Shown piece by piece: positions 1-11,271 of a stretch of DNA of 36,146 nt; within the stretch, counting starts at the first letter, position 1, and each line of letters starts with the position of its first letter. The notes under the pieces are model-generated. The model was not told where the DNA came from. It saw nothing but the letters and a program-made list of their open reading frames with translations, and searched no databases. The DNA comes from Thermomucor indicae-seudaticae (lineage: Eukaryota; Mucoromycota; Mucoromycetes; Mucorales; Lichtheimiaceae): positions 1-36,146 of the forward strand of contig JSYX01000259.1 of NCBI GenBank assembly GCA_000787465.1, given 5' to 3'. A program made the translations under genes and the position numbers.

Positions 1-890
1 CTGTCAATATGACGAGCAACGCGTCAGTGCACCATCATAAAGCTCTAGATTTCCCTCTTTGCAAGGGTATGCTAGGGTTTCGTCTTGGTTATGATAACCG
101 TTCAGTCAACCGAACCGAAACAACCGATAAGGAATGAATCACGCCACGTGCACAATATTCAAAGCTTGCCATTAATGATGAAGACATTTTCGAGTTTTCT
201 CTTTGAGAGGGTTTGCTACAAGCACGCCACATAATCTGTTCCAGCCAAGATAGATATTTAAAACGGAGGGCGTATCTTTCAACATTCTGCACGGTCTTCT
301 CTTTCTCTTTCTTCTCCTTTTTCTTCATATTGCACGCATCTTCAGTTTTACATACCTTTTGAACTGTTGTATTGTTATACTGTCCATATCATCCGCAAGA
401 GTCCATATGCGAAGATTCTCATGCAAATGTGGAGATGTTTGTTCCCCTTCCGCGCAAGACTTTTGATCAGTGATACTCCTACTCGCAAGGCAGACAAAGG
501 TCTTTTATTGGTGCAATGAAGGTTGTTTCCAACGGCAAGGGTATTCTTTGCCAAGTTGGGCAATGGTAGGTTCTTTTTGTTTGATGATCTACTGATATAA
601 ATTCTCATCATGATGCTAGGTTTTTCCCCTCTTCATGGGGGTTGTGGACCACCGCGGGCGTAAACGGCGGGGGTATGGGTTGGCTAGTCTGGGGCTTTTT
701 TGTTCTTTTTTATATGGAGTCCTGCCTGCGTCGGTAGTGGCTGCCCCTGCAGGGGCGTACATGGTAAGTGTAGGCTGATTGATTGAAGAAAATTGACAAT
801 GGACTGACCGGATCTTCTGATTCTCTTTGCTGCTAATTATCGCATCTGTTTTGCGTAAATCGTTTTGTTTTCTCTGTGCAAAATCTTTTG
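1..890. other. Left flank without a supported gene
   Basis: No reading frame here resembles a known family. Positions 635-763 on the plus strand hold a short open frame (Met at 635, about 43 codons, basic N-terminus followed by a hydrophobic stretch) that ends exactly at a strong splice donor, ATG|GTAAGT at 764. It could be a small first exon, but no partner exon was found in phase. The segment around 630-760 is noticeably more GC-rich than the AT-rich sequence on both sides. Minus-strand open frames of similar length are judged to be chance. Confidence 0.4.
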
Positions 891-892
891 TA

Positions 893-926
893 CAGTACCC
901 TACCAAAAAAAATGCAAAAATTTCCC
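893..926 (+). repeat. Left terminal inverted repeat of the Tc1 element
   Basis: The end reads CAGTACCCTACC, a run of eight A, then TGCAAAAAT. It matches the reverse complement of 2177-2207 with one A/G difference, two fewer A in the run and a diverged inner edge. Confidence 0.88.
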
Positions 927-1019
927 GACGCGCATGAAGTAAAAAAACCTAATCTCCATTTTTGAACGCGTTTTCCTCTTTTTCGCTTTTAATTAACCTA
1001 CCTTTATTTTACGTATCCA

Positions 1020-2024
1020 ATGGCTCTTACATCTCAAGAAAAGCAAACTATCGTTACTTTCCACAAAGCAGGCTGGAGTGCGAAGAAAATAAGCGAAGAA
1101 ACTGGGGCCAACCTTTCTGCGGTCTACAGAACGATTAGAAATTTTGAAGGAAGAGGCACCGTAGAGAGGCCCAAAGGCTCCGGACGACCCAAAAAGCTAA
1201 ATGAACGCGACGTACGGTGTATCAAGAGAGCCGCCAAAAAGACCGACGCGCTACACTGCAGGATATCACGAACGGCGTGCCGTCCAATGTGTCGATCTCA
1301 ACTGTGCGCAGAACCTTGCATGGTGAGGGAATAAACAATTGTATCGCAAGAAAAAGCCATTTTTGAAGAAGGAGCATAAAGAGAGATGACGCCAGTTTGC
1401 GAAGGTGCACAAAGGCTGGACAGTGGATATGTGGAGGAAGGTCATCTGGACAGATGAAGCATCCTTCGAAATCGGCAAGAATTCGCGTGTGATCCGAGTT
1501 TGGCGTGCGGCTGACGAAGCCTACCTTGAAGATTGTCTCGCACCGACATTCAAAAGTGGCCGATCCTTTGTGATGGTCTGGGGTGCTATCGCCCATGGAA
1601 AGAAGTCGGAATTGGTCATCATTGACCCCAATAGACGTACCACTGCCGATTTCGTAGATCAAGTCTACGAGGGCCCTCTCCGCCGCTTTTTGAAAGAGGT
1701 GCCTGACACCACACTTATGGAAGATGGTGCTCCGAGACACAGAGGAAAGGCAACTAAAGAATGGAGGGAGAGCTTCATGGGGTGAAGAGCTTGGAATGGC
1801 CACCACAATCACCGGCCCTCAACCCCATCGAGAACTTGTGGAAGCAAATGAAAGATGCCGTTCAAAATCGAAAATCAGGATGTAAAAGCAAGGCCGAACT
1901 TGAAGTGGTATTAAAAGCTGTCTGGATAGAATTTGCAGAAGAAAGATGGAACTATTAGATCGACAGTATGCCAGAGCGCATTAATGCAGTTCTCAAGGCG
2001 AAGGGCGGAAGTACCCGCTGGTAA
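1020..2024 (+). pseudogene. Tc1/mariner transposase pseudogene
   Basis: The transposase would cut and paste the surrounding element in the nucleus. The start at 1020 opens a helix-turn-helix N-terminus (GWSAKKISEETGA, then YRTIRNFE), followed by the AT-hook-like GSGRPKK that Tc1 proteins carry between their DNA-binding subdomains. The catalytic triad is still readable: WTDEASFEI (first D), MEDGAPRH (second D), and SPALNPIENLW (E) about 34-35 residues later, i.e. the DD34E Tc1 class. The gene is broken: frame change near 1250-1260, TGA at 1387-1389, frame change near 1778, and TAG at 1956-1958. The ancestral stop is probably TAA at 2022-2024. It is inactive as read. Confidence 0.9.
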
Positions 2025-2176
2025 TCAAGCCCCATTTCCCACCCATTTATACATATATATTTGTAAACGTTTTGCTCGTGCTTAAAATAAACGTGGTCTT
2101 AATATAGATGAATGGAAAGGATGGTGGCTCATATAAGAGAGAAATTGTTGGTGTGCTGAATTTTCAAGGCTGGATA

Positions 2177-2207
2177 GGAGATTTTTGCATTTTTTGGTAG
2201 GGCACTG
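2177..2207 (-). repeat. Right terminal inverted repeat of the Tc1 element
   Basis: On the minus strand it reads CAGTGCCCTACC, six A, then TGCAAAAAT. It pairs with the left end at 893-926. Confidence 0.88.
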
Positions 2208-2456
2208 CACATCTCCGCAAATTTTCAAGTAGATCCTGATACATTACGCAAGAACACAGGATCTTCTTGTAATAGGCTTCAGTACCACGACTGCATACGT
2301 AGACTTCTTTTCTTAGTCTCTTCAAACATATTGACAACAAAACCTGAATCCAAATTGGGCACAGCCGCTCAGGTACTGTCCAACGCCAAGCGGCATTTCA
2401 AGTCGTCTCTTGCCAACTTTCAACGCGACCACCTTCACAATGATTCAGCGTCCTCC

Positions 2457-5400
2457 ATGGCTCTTCAGCGAGTAACTCGTAATATGACACCTTCCATGGA
2501 CTCTTCTTCAGCGCAAAATGGAGTTAAACCTCGACGCAAACTATTCTCCACCCGGTCTTTTATTCGTCCGAAAAGAGGTAAACCACCCCTCATTTCACCC
2601 TCGTGGGCTTACCCCCTCCCCCACGGCCTTCTCTGCGCCTTTTCCTCTCTGCGAGACCTTATGTAACTTTACAGTTTTATTGTTAAAGTGCGTTCTTTCT
2701 ACTCTAAAAGTGGTTCATCCTTAAAGAACGATATGACCGACAGCTCACAGAGCGACTCAACACTCGCCAGAGCCCTTGCACACTACCGACATCAGCTAGA
2801 ACTTGTTCAACATGCGCAGAATCAGATCAGTGACACCGATGCATCAGTCCGAGATCTCGTTGATCGTGTGTGGAAAATGGAGCCCAGAGACGATGACACT
2901 GGACAGAAGCACGAGGGTCGGGCACGCTATCAAGAAAAGCAGGCTTTGCTGTTGAAAGACATGCTCGGCAAGCTCCGTAAAGATATCAGTGTGACACTCT
3001 ATCAGCAGCTTTTTGAAGCCAAAATGGCGCGGCTATCTGTCCAATGGCATATCGACGACTGTCTCTGGCAACTGCGATTACGCCCTGTCTTGTTGTCGAA
3101 AGGCACAAGCACCGACGACAAGCAGCAGCAGCAGCATGATTGGGATGATGATAGAAAGACGCTTGAACGTCTTTTGAGCGATTGTTTCGAGGCAGCAGAA
3201 CGGTCTGGCAATGAACTTGCTCCTTTCCTGGAAGATGTCCATCTTTGGGTGCTCCATATTGGTGCCTGTTTTCTCCGCCTTTGCCGCTTACCGGATCAGA
3301 AATTCCTTCTACTGCATTTGCTCCGGTCATCACCGGGTGTGTCGCAGTGGGCGATGCCACTTGTCCAATATCACGATCCACCGCCGACCTTCCTTGACGC
3401 ATATGTCGACGCACTCGACCTAATGCTTACTGAAACGACAAGATGGTCTGAAGAGGACTATATTGCTTGTTTGGACCAGTTCTCCGTGATTGCAACCGTT
3501 GAAAAAATGATGGCCGACAAATTGTTCCTCCAAAAAGTCGATGCGCAGCAGCAGCAGCTCTTTGCATTTGCCCACAGACTCGTGTCAGTGCTAGGGGATG
3601 GTATACGAGCATTTGCCCAAAAGTCGTACACCAATGCCATGAAACGGCTGGGTCAGATCTTGTGCCGCCTAGCACAAACGTTGTTGGCTCGTTTGAACGA
3701 TAATGGCCTACGAACGGAGTACCAGCAGTCCGTGGATGACCTTGTTCGTGACATTGTCAATGAGTATCTCACGTCAAACTATGAAGTCTTGCATTTCATG
3801 CCCGCTCTGCCTTTTCATCTGGTGTCTGTACCTGCATTGTCGAGCATCGCTAGAAGGCTTCTAGGTATCAGAGAACAACACGATTCTGCGCTGCAGGATC
3901 TGCCGGATATCTCAGGTTTTTACTCGTTTCTTGCCCAAAACCAGCGACAAGGAATCTTTATGCTTGGATGTCTGTCCAGTATCGTGACCGGAGTATCCGC
4001 CGCTGGGCAAGAAGATTCTGCTGCAACCAGCCTCATTACTGTCGTGTCGCATGTGCTCTTTAACGTCGCTTTCGTCAATACGGTTCTGCGTGATACCTAT
4101 TACAAGGAGGTGCGAGACAGTTTCGGGAACATTTGTAGTGCGCATCCGTGGATCATTTCGTTGCTCCTGCGTTGGACGTGTGAGCATTTCGCGACCATGG
4201 AAGGCATGGCTCTCTATCTGTTCCGTTCACTACCGATTCGTCAATGGCGAATAGATAAGGAAGACATTGTCCGATTACATCAGTTGCTGGACCAAAAAGG
4301 CACACAAGCGACGCTCTCTCGCTATATTATCGAGCGTTTGAATTTTGGTTACTCTGTTGAGAACGCCTCTGTTTCCCAATCACAGCCCTGGAGTCGCCGT
4401 AAACGAACCTTCTTGTCCTATGACATACATGAAGCGATCGCGTTCCTTTTGGTGGATCTCGCGCGTGCACATTATCCGTTGCCCGAGTCAGAAAAGAGTG
4501 CGCACATGATGAGCGCCATTGCATCGACCATCATGGCATCCACGCAACAGATATTATTATCATCCGTATCATCACGTCCTAATAATAACGATTCCGGGGA
4601 AGATTTGTTGGATTGGATTTGGAAAATCGCGTTGCAGCTCAAGCTATATGACTGTCCGGTTTCAGCGCATGCCTGCGAGATTGAAGGGATTATAACGCGT
4701 GGGTTTTTACGAGATATGCTTCATGCAGACCATGACTCTGTCGGCTCGCATGGAGCGCTTCTTGTCTACATTTGCTTCCTGTTATCATCAACCAGCCGTC
4801 ATTTTCTCCGGTTTGAGAGCGCTGATGGTTGGGATAAGCTGTTGCTGATACTACGTCGTGGAAAGCCCGAGGCGGCGATGCGTGCCCTGGCCGAGATCGT
4901 TCCCGGCTTTGTCTATATGCACGGTGATGACTTTTTTAACGACGCCAGTCCGTCTGCCTATTTAGGGCAAATGGTCGACTTGAAGACGGACCCGATGTTG
5001 GCCAAGGCAGCTGCAGCTTTTGTGTCTCAGAAGCTCTTCCAGCAGACGCCGTTGAACGGGATCGACCTCGTGATTGGGTCGCATGTATGGCAAGGTGTTT
5101 TGATCGATTCGGTGATGGATGACCTGGCTGGAGGCTTTTCATATCGGGACCTGATGCTGCATTCGTGGATCAAGACGGTATTCCGCAGGCAGGGTTGGAT
5201 GTGGCGTGCGCAGTATGTGTCTGTCATGGATACGTTATGCAAGTTTTGCTTTTGCCTTTCTCGGCATGATCTTGTGCGCAACATGTTGCTTGAAGAACAC
5301 AGGCTTCTTCTGGAAAGCAGCAGGCAGCAGCAGCAGCAATCAGTGGGATCGGCCAATCATCAGTCAGAACAACAGCAGCAAAGGAATCCGTTGCGGCTGA

Positions 5401-8400
5401 TCAAGAACATGCTACCCGACGGCGCATACCATAGTCTTCTTGCCGGGGAGTGGTCGCTTGTTTCCCTGATTATGACGACGAACAATCTGTTTCGAACGCC
5501 AGGTGTTGAGCAACATTCTCTCTGGTTTGCGTTTGACACGCTGTCACTGGAAACAAGACAAGAAAAGGAATACCGTCTTTTGATTGTAAAGCATTTGCAA
5601 AGCCATAGCGAAGAAGACAAGGACGTGATAGCGGTGCTGAAAGCACATACTAGCAACAGCAAGCCTATCGAGTTTCTTGCCATCTATCGATGGCTGCAGC
5701 ATATTCTTGTTTGCCCGCCTGATCATGTCCTGCTGCCTCTCTTTCTACAGACGTTCTTTTGTCTCTATTATGCCAACGTGCAATTGGATGATAGACGGCG
5801 TGTATTTTACGGACCCTTGTTTTTTGCAAAGAAGCAAGATCAGATTGCTCGATTGAGGGATCGTATTGCGTACCTGCAAACGTATCAAGGCCAGCAGCAG
5901 CAGCGTCCATCGTCGTCCTCGGAAGCACTGCGACAAATATACTATGCCATGTGGCTATGGCTTGATGAGGACGATCATCGTCTATTACGGGATAATAACA
6001 ATCTCGCGAGTTATTACTGTCCTGATAAGCTGCAGAGCTGCATCCAAGCTTGCGTTCCGGGCAAAGAAGACGAATGGGAAAACCGGCAGCCCTGGGTTCA
6101 GATATCCAACTTGTGGCTCGATCTGGTAGACTATCCATCGATGGAGCAAGCATTTAAAGAGTTTCCATGGATAGGTTCTGAAAAGTTTCGATAACACCAA
6201 TAAAGATACTCTTTATTCCCCTTCCTTTTTGGCTAATTCACTGTTTGATTGATGATGAGCGTTCCACCACCTGCTGTTCGTTTGACGAGACCTGCGCAGA
6301 TTCCGACAGTGAATGATTTGGTTGATGCGACCCCGGAATCCGTCTTGGGATCGCTTGTTGGCACACTGCATCGTCACAGCTGCCAATTCCGAGAGTATTA
6401 CAAAGAACATGATGCACTCGATGAAGAGTATACCCAGCAGCTGGCATCACTGTACGACCTTCAACAACAACAACAGCCTTATGCCGACAAAAAAGCAGCA
6501 AGCGAAGAGAACCGACAGAAAGCGCAAGCATTGCGGGAAAAGGTGGGAGTTGTGGACGCCAGGATATGCATCCAGGCCATGCTTGCCTTTCGGACCATGA
6601 CGCAGGCACCGGGTCGACTGGCGTGGGATTGTCTCGAACACGCCCTGCAACAACTCAAGGACGATGCGGAGATCCCACCGGTCCCGTGGATTTTGGAGCG
6701 CCTCGCCGAGATTGTGGGAGAGCACGCGCCGGACACGGATAGGTTTTTTGGTATGGTTAGAAATGATGACCGTCATGTACGACTCGTCTATCGAGCCTTT
6801 CGGGTGGTGGATAATAATCAGGCGGCAGCAGCGGCTGTCTACGAGCGTGTATGCCGTCTTTCGGCCGAGGCTCAGAAATGGCTCCTGCCCGCATTTTCCA
6901 ATACGACCATCAAACCTGTTGGTCTGATACTGGCGTCCATGCGCACTGCGGCCTCGGACTTGATTCTGCTGAAAATGCATGCGGGTCTATTGTTCAAGTC
7001 AAATGATGACCCTGTCCTCCTGCTCCGAGAGCTTGTTCGTTTCGCCAAGGACGTAATGCCGCAGGCTGCTGTTGTGATCGACGCATTCACGGAATCATTG
7101 GGGTTTGACCCTGCCACCGTCCTGGGCAAACTGAGAAGGGGAGCCTATGATGATAATCTGCCGTCTCATGACCGTGGTCGCGAGTTATTGTCGGTTCTTA
7201 TCCAAGAATGGCGTGAAACAAAACACCTCCTAAATGCTTTTGGCGACGCCAATACTTTGGCCTTTGTCCGCTTAATGACCTGTTTACTCTGCAAAGAGCC
7301 AACATGGACTTTGCTGGAACAGTGCTTCCATCCCTGGTGGCGTCAACAAGAACGGGCGGAAATGGAAATGGAGGCGTACCAAGAACCCGTCGACGTCTTG
7401 CTGGATACCTATCATCATCTGCTTCGTTGCATTGGCAGCAAGAGTAAGGACAACAATTATCTCTCCTTTCTTCTGCGCAGCTACCATCAAGACTGGGCAC
7501 TCGAGCCAAGCTGCAGTGCTGCAACTCTCGAGCGGTTTGGACGTGCGATCGAAGACCTGGACTGGCATCGGCTGCCGTGGTCCGAGGCACAAATGCAACA
7601 AGTGCATCAAACGTGGTCTCAAATTAGGGCTGATAGGAAAAAACGAATCATATACATGTCCTTTATCTGGTCCATCTTTAAGCCATGGATGCTACACCAC
7701 CCTCAGCCTGTCCTGACAGACAAGCTGGCTTATTATTGTACGGATCTGGCGTTTTCCTTCTGCCAGAACGCAGAAGCGATTTGGCCTGATCAGGGAGAAC
7801 GGCAGGATGCATTAGAGCGACTATGGCGGATGCTGCAACGGTACCGGAGGGAGCTAGCAGACGACGAGGTAGAAGCCATCTTGCAGCGACACGGCGATGA
7901 CTCTGGTTGCTGCCTGACATGGGCTCGCGATATGACGGGGTTCGACACGGCGACGGTATCCGTGCGACGACGACGCGTCTTTTGCGACTATGCGCTGAGT
8001 CGTGATTCTGTCATGGTGCAAGACTTGTATCGCACCCTCTCTGAGCATGCGCCTGCCCACTTGAAAGACGAAACAGATTTGGACGAGCTGATCAAGATAC
8101 TTACTGCGATCATGAACAAGGATCGGAAACTACTTGTGGACAGTATCACTGAAGAGAGTAAACCGAACATGCTCATGGGAATCTTTGGCGCGCTGCTGGC
8201 ACGACCTACCACGATGACCCCTGAAGACGTGTCTGATATGGAGCGATGTCTCGAACACACTTTATCATCTCAGGGAAAGGATGAATGGCCGATCTACGCC
8301 CGTCTTTTGAGCCGGAGCGACGATGCGCGTCGTCGTCTGGTGCTTCAGCATGCCCTGGATCAAACCAAACTGCTCACGGTGTGCATTTATTGCCGGTCTC

Positions 8401-8846
8401 AACAAGAACAACACCAAGACTCGGTGCGACGCGTCGAGGAACTGGCGGCCATTTTGTCAATTGCCAAGGTCGATCGCAAGGCAGTGCATCTTGTCCGGAC
8501 GTTTGCTCAGTGGTTCTGTGCCAGTCGAGACAAAGAGCAACAGTTGGTACCCAGTATTGTTTCCATGGCGCGCACGGCAGCGAGATGGGCAGCAGCAGCT
8601 CAGGAGAAGAACAACGACCACAACGATGGATGGCGTGTATTCGTCGTGCTATTGGACGCGTTTCTTGGTTCCCGCCTGGAAGCCAAGGGGATCCTTAGTC
8701 CTGTCAAGAGGAAATACCGATTGGTCATGTCGAACAAGAGCACCCAACAGGTACTCATGGAAGGAGACAAGGTGATACAAGATCATGGTCGCTGGACGAT
8801 CTGGGACTTGGATAAAGCAGTTGAAATATTTGCCGTTGCAGTATAG
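2457..8846 (+). CDS. EPG5-like autophagy tethering protein
   Basis: Metazoan EPG5 is a Rab7 effector that tethers autophagosomes to late endosomes/lysosomes for fusion. Proposed exons: 2457-2577, 2689-6184, 6260-8846, about 2067 residues (human about 2580). The family is recognised by local matches in the right order: LLHLLRSSPGVSQWAMP, then FAFAHRLVSVLG, LHFMPALPFHLVSV, SAHPWIISLLLR, MALYLFRSLPIRQW, WLDEDDH in the first block, and FIWSIFKPWML in the second. The protein is almost all alpha-helical with several glutamine runs. The first visible exon stays open upstream to a good acceptor (TTTTCTTAG at 2308-2316), so the true start lies further left, perhaps across the Tc1 element; 2457 is only the first in-frame ATG. 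Intron 1 (2578-2688) is well supported by phase. The second junction (6185-6259) uses a weak GTTTCG donor. Without splicing, the frame stops at 6192-6194 and reopens at 6252, giving two adjacent genes. Confidence 0.83.
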
Positions 8847-8914
8847 ATGTGTATGGGATGCTTTTTTATTATTATTTAACAAGAAAGGGAGGAGAATGAG
8901 TTCTATTATCATTA

Positions 8915-10784
8915 CTACTCTGAACTGGCCACCAACTCTTTGCCCATCTTTTTATCCAGACGACATACAGGGTATTCCTTGATCATGGCAATATTGACCT
9001 TGTGACCGAGCAGATCACGAATATTGGAAATGCCATATTTAACCATAGTTGGTCGTTCAAGACCCAAACCCCAAGCAATGACACGCACATCCGGTGGTAA
9101 GCCAAGAGGCAGCAGCATTTCGGGTCGGAACATGCCGGAGTTGCCGATTTCGACCCATTTCTTTAACCCTTCGTGATATGAAAAGATCTCCATGCTAGGT
9201 TCGGTATAGGGGTTATACGTTGGCTTGAAGCGAATCTTGTCCATGCCTGTAATTGACACAGTCGAAGAAAAGATCAGTATCTATTAAGATAGTCAAGAGA
9301 GCTTATAGCACATAAAACTTACCCATCTTTTTGAAAAAGACGTCCATGAACCCAATCAAGTCACCCAAAGTCAAATTCTTGTCAGCGATCACACCTTCAA
9401 TTTGATGGAATTCAGCCAAATGCGTGGCATCGACGGATTCGTTACGGAAGACACGGTCAATGGAAAAGTATTTTGCTGGACGGAACTGGCCCGACTTCTT
9501 CGTCTTTTCTGCAAGTTGGTAAAGCATGTAGGAACTGCAAGCCGTTGTGTGTGTACGCAAAAGCATTTTGCCAGCATCATCTTCTTTCCATACATAATTG
9601 TAACCCGTGGATCCCGTATCGCCACCGTTTTCATGGGTGACCTTGATGCGTTCCAAGAGGTCTCGCGGGAAACGGTCGGTGGTGGCAGGGTCCTTTAGAA
9701 AGAATGTATCATGAGCGTCGCGAGCAGGATGTTGTTGGGGTTGGAAAAGAGCATCAAAGTTCCAAAAGCTGGATTCGGCAAAGCAGTTGGTTGGCATTTC
9801 TTCAAAGCCCATTTCGAAAAAGATTTCACGGAACTCTTGCCGTACTTTCATGAGCGGATGCAAGTGGCCACCGGCTGGAGCGATGCCGATAGCGTTAAAG
9901 TTGTATTTCTTGAATTTGGCCGTCTTCCATTCGCCGCTAAATCGAGTGGTCTTATAAGTCCTTGTCCTTTCGGTAAGAAAAAGAGGGGACATACCTCTGC
10001 AGCATTTCGACTGTGATATCCGTTGCTTCCTTTTTGACTTCAAGCGAGAACTCAGGACCTTTGGTGACCTTGTAAGTCGTCACTTTTCTATATCATAGAA
10101 CCGTGAGCCATCATCTTTCGTGTATAATAGCCCTTCTCAAGACACATACTGTTTATCGACAAGCTTTCTCTTTTTGAGTTCAGCCAAGACCTTTGGATCC
10201 GGATGTTCAGAAGATGCTTCGACCACTTTGAGGTCCTTCTGGGTCTGATCGACAATAGAATCCACCGCACGAACCAAGTTGGCCCCCTTTTTGGTAATCC
10301 ACTTGTTCTTGAACGCTTTACCCTGACCCACTTTGGCCGAATCTCCAAGGATTTTCTAGTTCGCGCATTCTTATTCAGTTTCTGCGTCTTTCTGCCATAT
10401 TAAAAGTTCTACTTCGTTTATTACCTGGAGTTCTGCAATAGGGATACCTTCGTCTCCCGGCGGAACAGCTTCAAAGACTCGAGCTTCATGACTGCCCTGG
10501 TCAGCCAATTGCTTGCCTTCTTCGGTCAATGTCCACACTTCACGTTCGATAGGTGCGTAGTCAACCATCTAGCCCGTTCCCCTGTCGTCAGTGGGTCCCG
10601 TCGTAGCTAGACTTTAAACCATTCTTTGTACCTCCTTGGACTTTAAACTGTTGAGCACGCCCAGTAATGCCAATTGATCCAGTTCATCGCCGTGCACCGT
10701 CTTGAGATCCTTGGAATCCTGAATGACATTGTTCCGGTCCAATGTCGTCAGTACGAGCGTCTGCAATTCTTCGGCCGTAGTCAT
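8915..10784 (-). CDS. FRS2: Cytosolic phenylalanine-tRNA ligase alpha subunit
   Basis: Catalytic subunit of the alpha2beta2 enzyme that charges tRNA-Phe in the cytosol. Exons on the minus strand: 10632-10784, 10425-10568, 10150-10355, 9995-10087, 9323-9936, 8915-9246; total 513 residues, close to human FARSA (508). The N-terminal winged-helix region comes first, including [13 protein letters not shown]. The class II core follows: motif 1 region [16 protein letters not shown], then [20 protein letters not shown], motif 2 with [17 protein letters not shown] and EFHQIEG, and motif 3 [13 protein letters not shown]. All five introns are 58-76 bases, GT-AG, with matching phases. The frame stays open for 34 codons upstream to another ATG at 10886, but family length favours the start at 10784. 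The stop lies 68 bases from the convergent EPG5-like stop. Confidence 0.95.
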
Positions 10785-11271
10785 TCTCGCATTCACAGAC
10801 AAACCGGGTGGATTCCGGGCAGTGCGTTTTGTCCTCCGCTCAGCCACAAGATCGTTTCGCAGATAAAGTGAAGGATCCTGCTCCATGCAACGGGTCCACG
10901 GTAACCCGGTTTAATAAACTGCTCCAGGGCAGTCGATGAAACAAGGAGATCGCGCTCATTTCTTGTATAGAGGCGATAAAAATCCATCCCACTCAAGGAA
11001 TAGTTCCGTTTTCAAGGGGAATTACATGTAGCATGGAACATACATGTATTTAATAGCACATCCTGTGCAAACCTTTCGAATATGGAACTATGTATCTTCA
11101 AGACATGAAGTCTGGTCTTTGGTGCTGAAGAATAAGAGACGGTAGCAGAAAACGAACTGGTCTGCGTCAATCAACAATAATAAAAGAGACTTTAAATTTT
11201 GGCGCATTGACGCGCTACGAATTACCCCGTCTCTTTTCTTGTTTTTCCTAATTCTTGATTCAATACCCCTC
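10785..11271. promoter_or_regulatory. Divergent intergenic region between FRS2 and the kinesin-like gene
   Basis: About 490 bases separate two genes that point away from each other, so both promoters must lie here. The plus-strand part just before 11272 is T-rich (CTCTTTTCTTG), a common pyrimidine tract upstream of fungal starts. I see no clear TATA box and no RNA gene. Confidence 0.35.

Larger units (their letters stand above)
893..2207 (+). mobile_element. Tc1/mariner-like DNA transposon, decayed
   Basis: A 1315-base element bounded by imperfect terminal inverted repeats that begin CAGT(A/G)CCCTACC, as expected for Tc1-type ends. The left end is preceded by TA at 891-892, the canonical Tc1 target dinucleotide. 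The right end is followed by CA at 2208-2209, so one copy of the duplication has probably mutated. The length is normal for a full-length Tc1 element. The internal transposase is broken by several frameshifts and stops, so this copy is non-autonomous. It lies about 110 bases upstream of the first visible exon of the EPG5-like gene. Confidence 0.9.

Noticed and set aside
5665..6153. A 162-codon minus-strand frame
   Set aside because: It lies antisense to a well-supported EPG5-like block and its residues are those expected from the complement of that frame.
10785..10886. N-terminal extension of the Phe-tRNA synthetase alpha subunit from ATG 10886
   Set aside because: The frame is open, but relatives start near 10784 and the extra residues have no family match; kept as a possible leader only.
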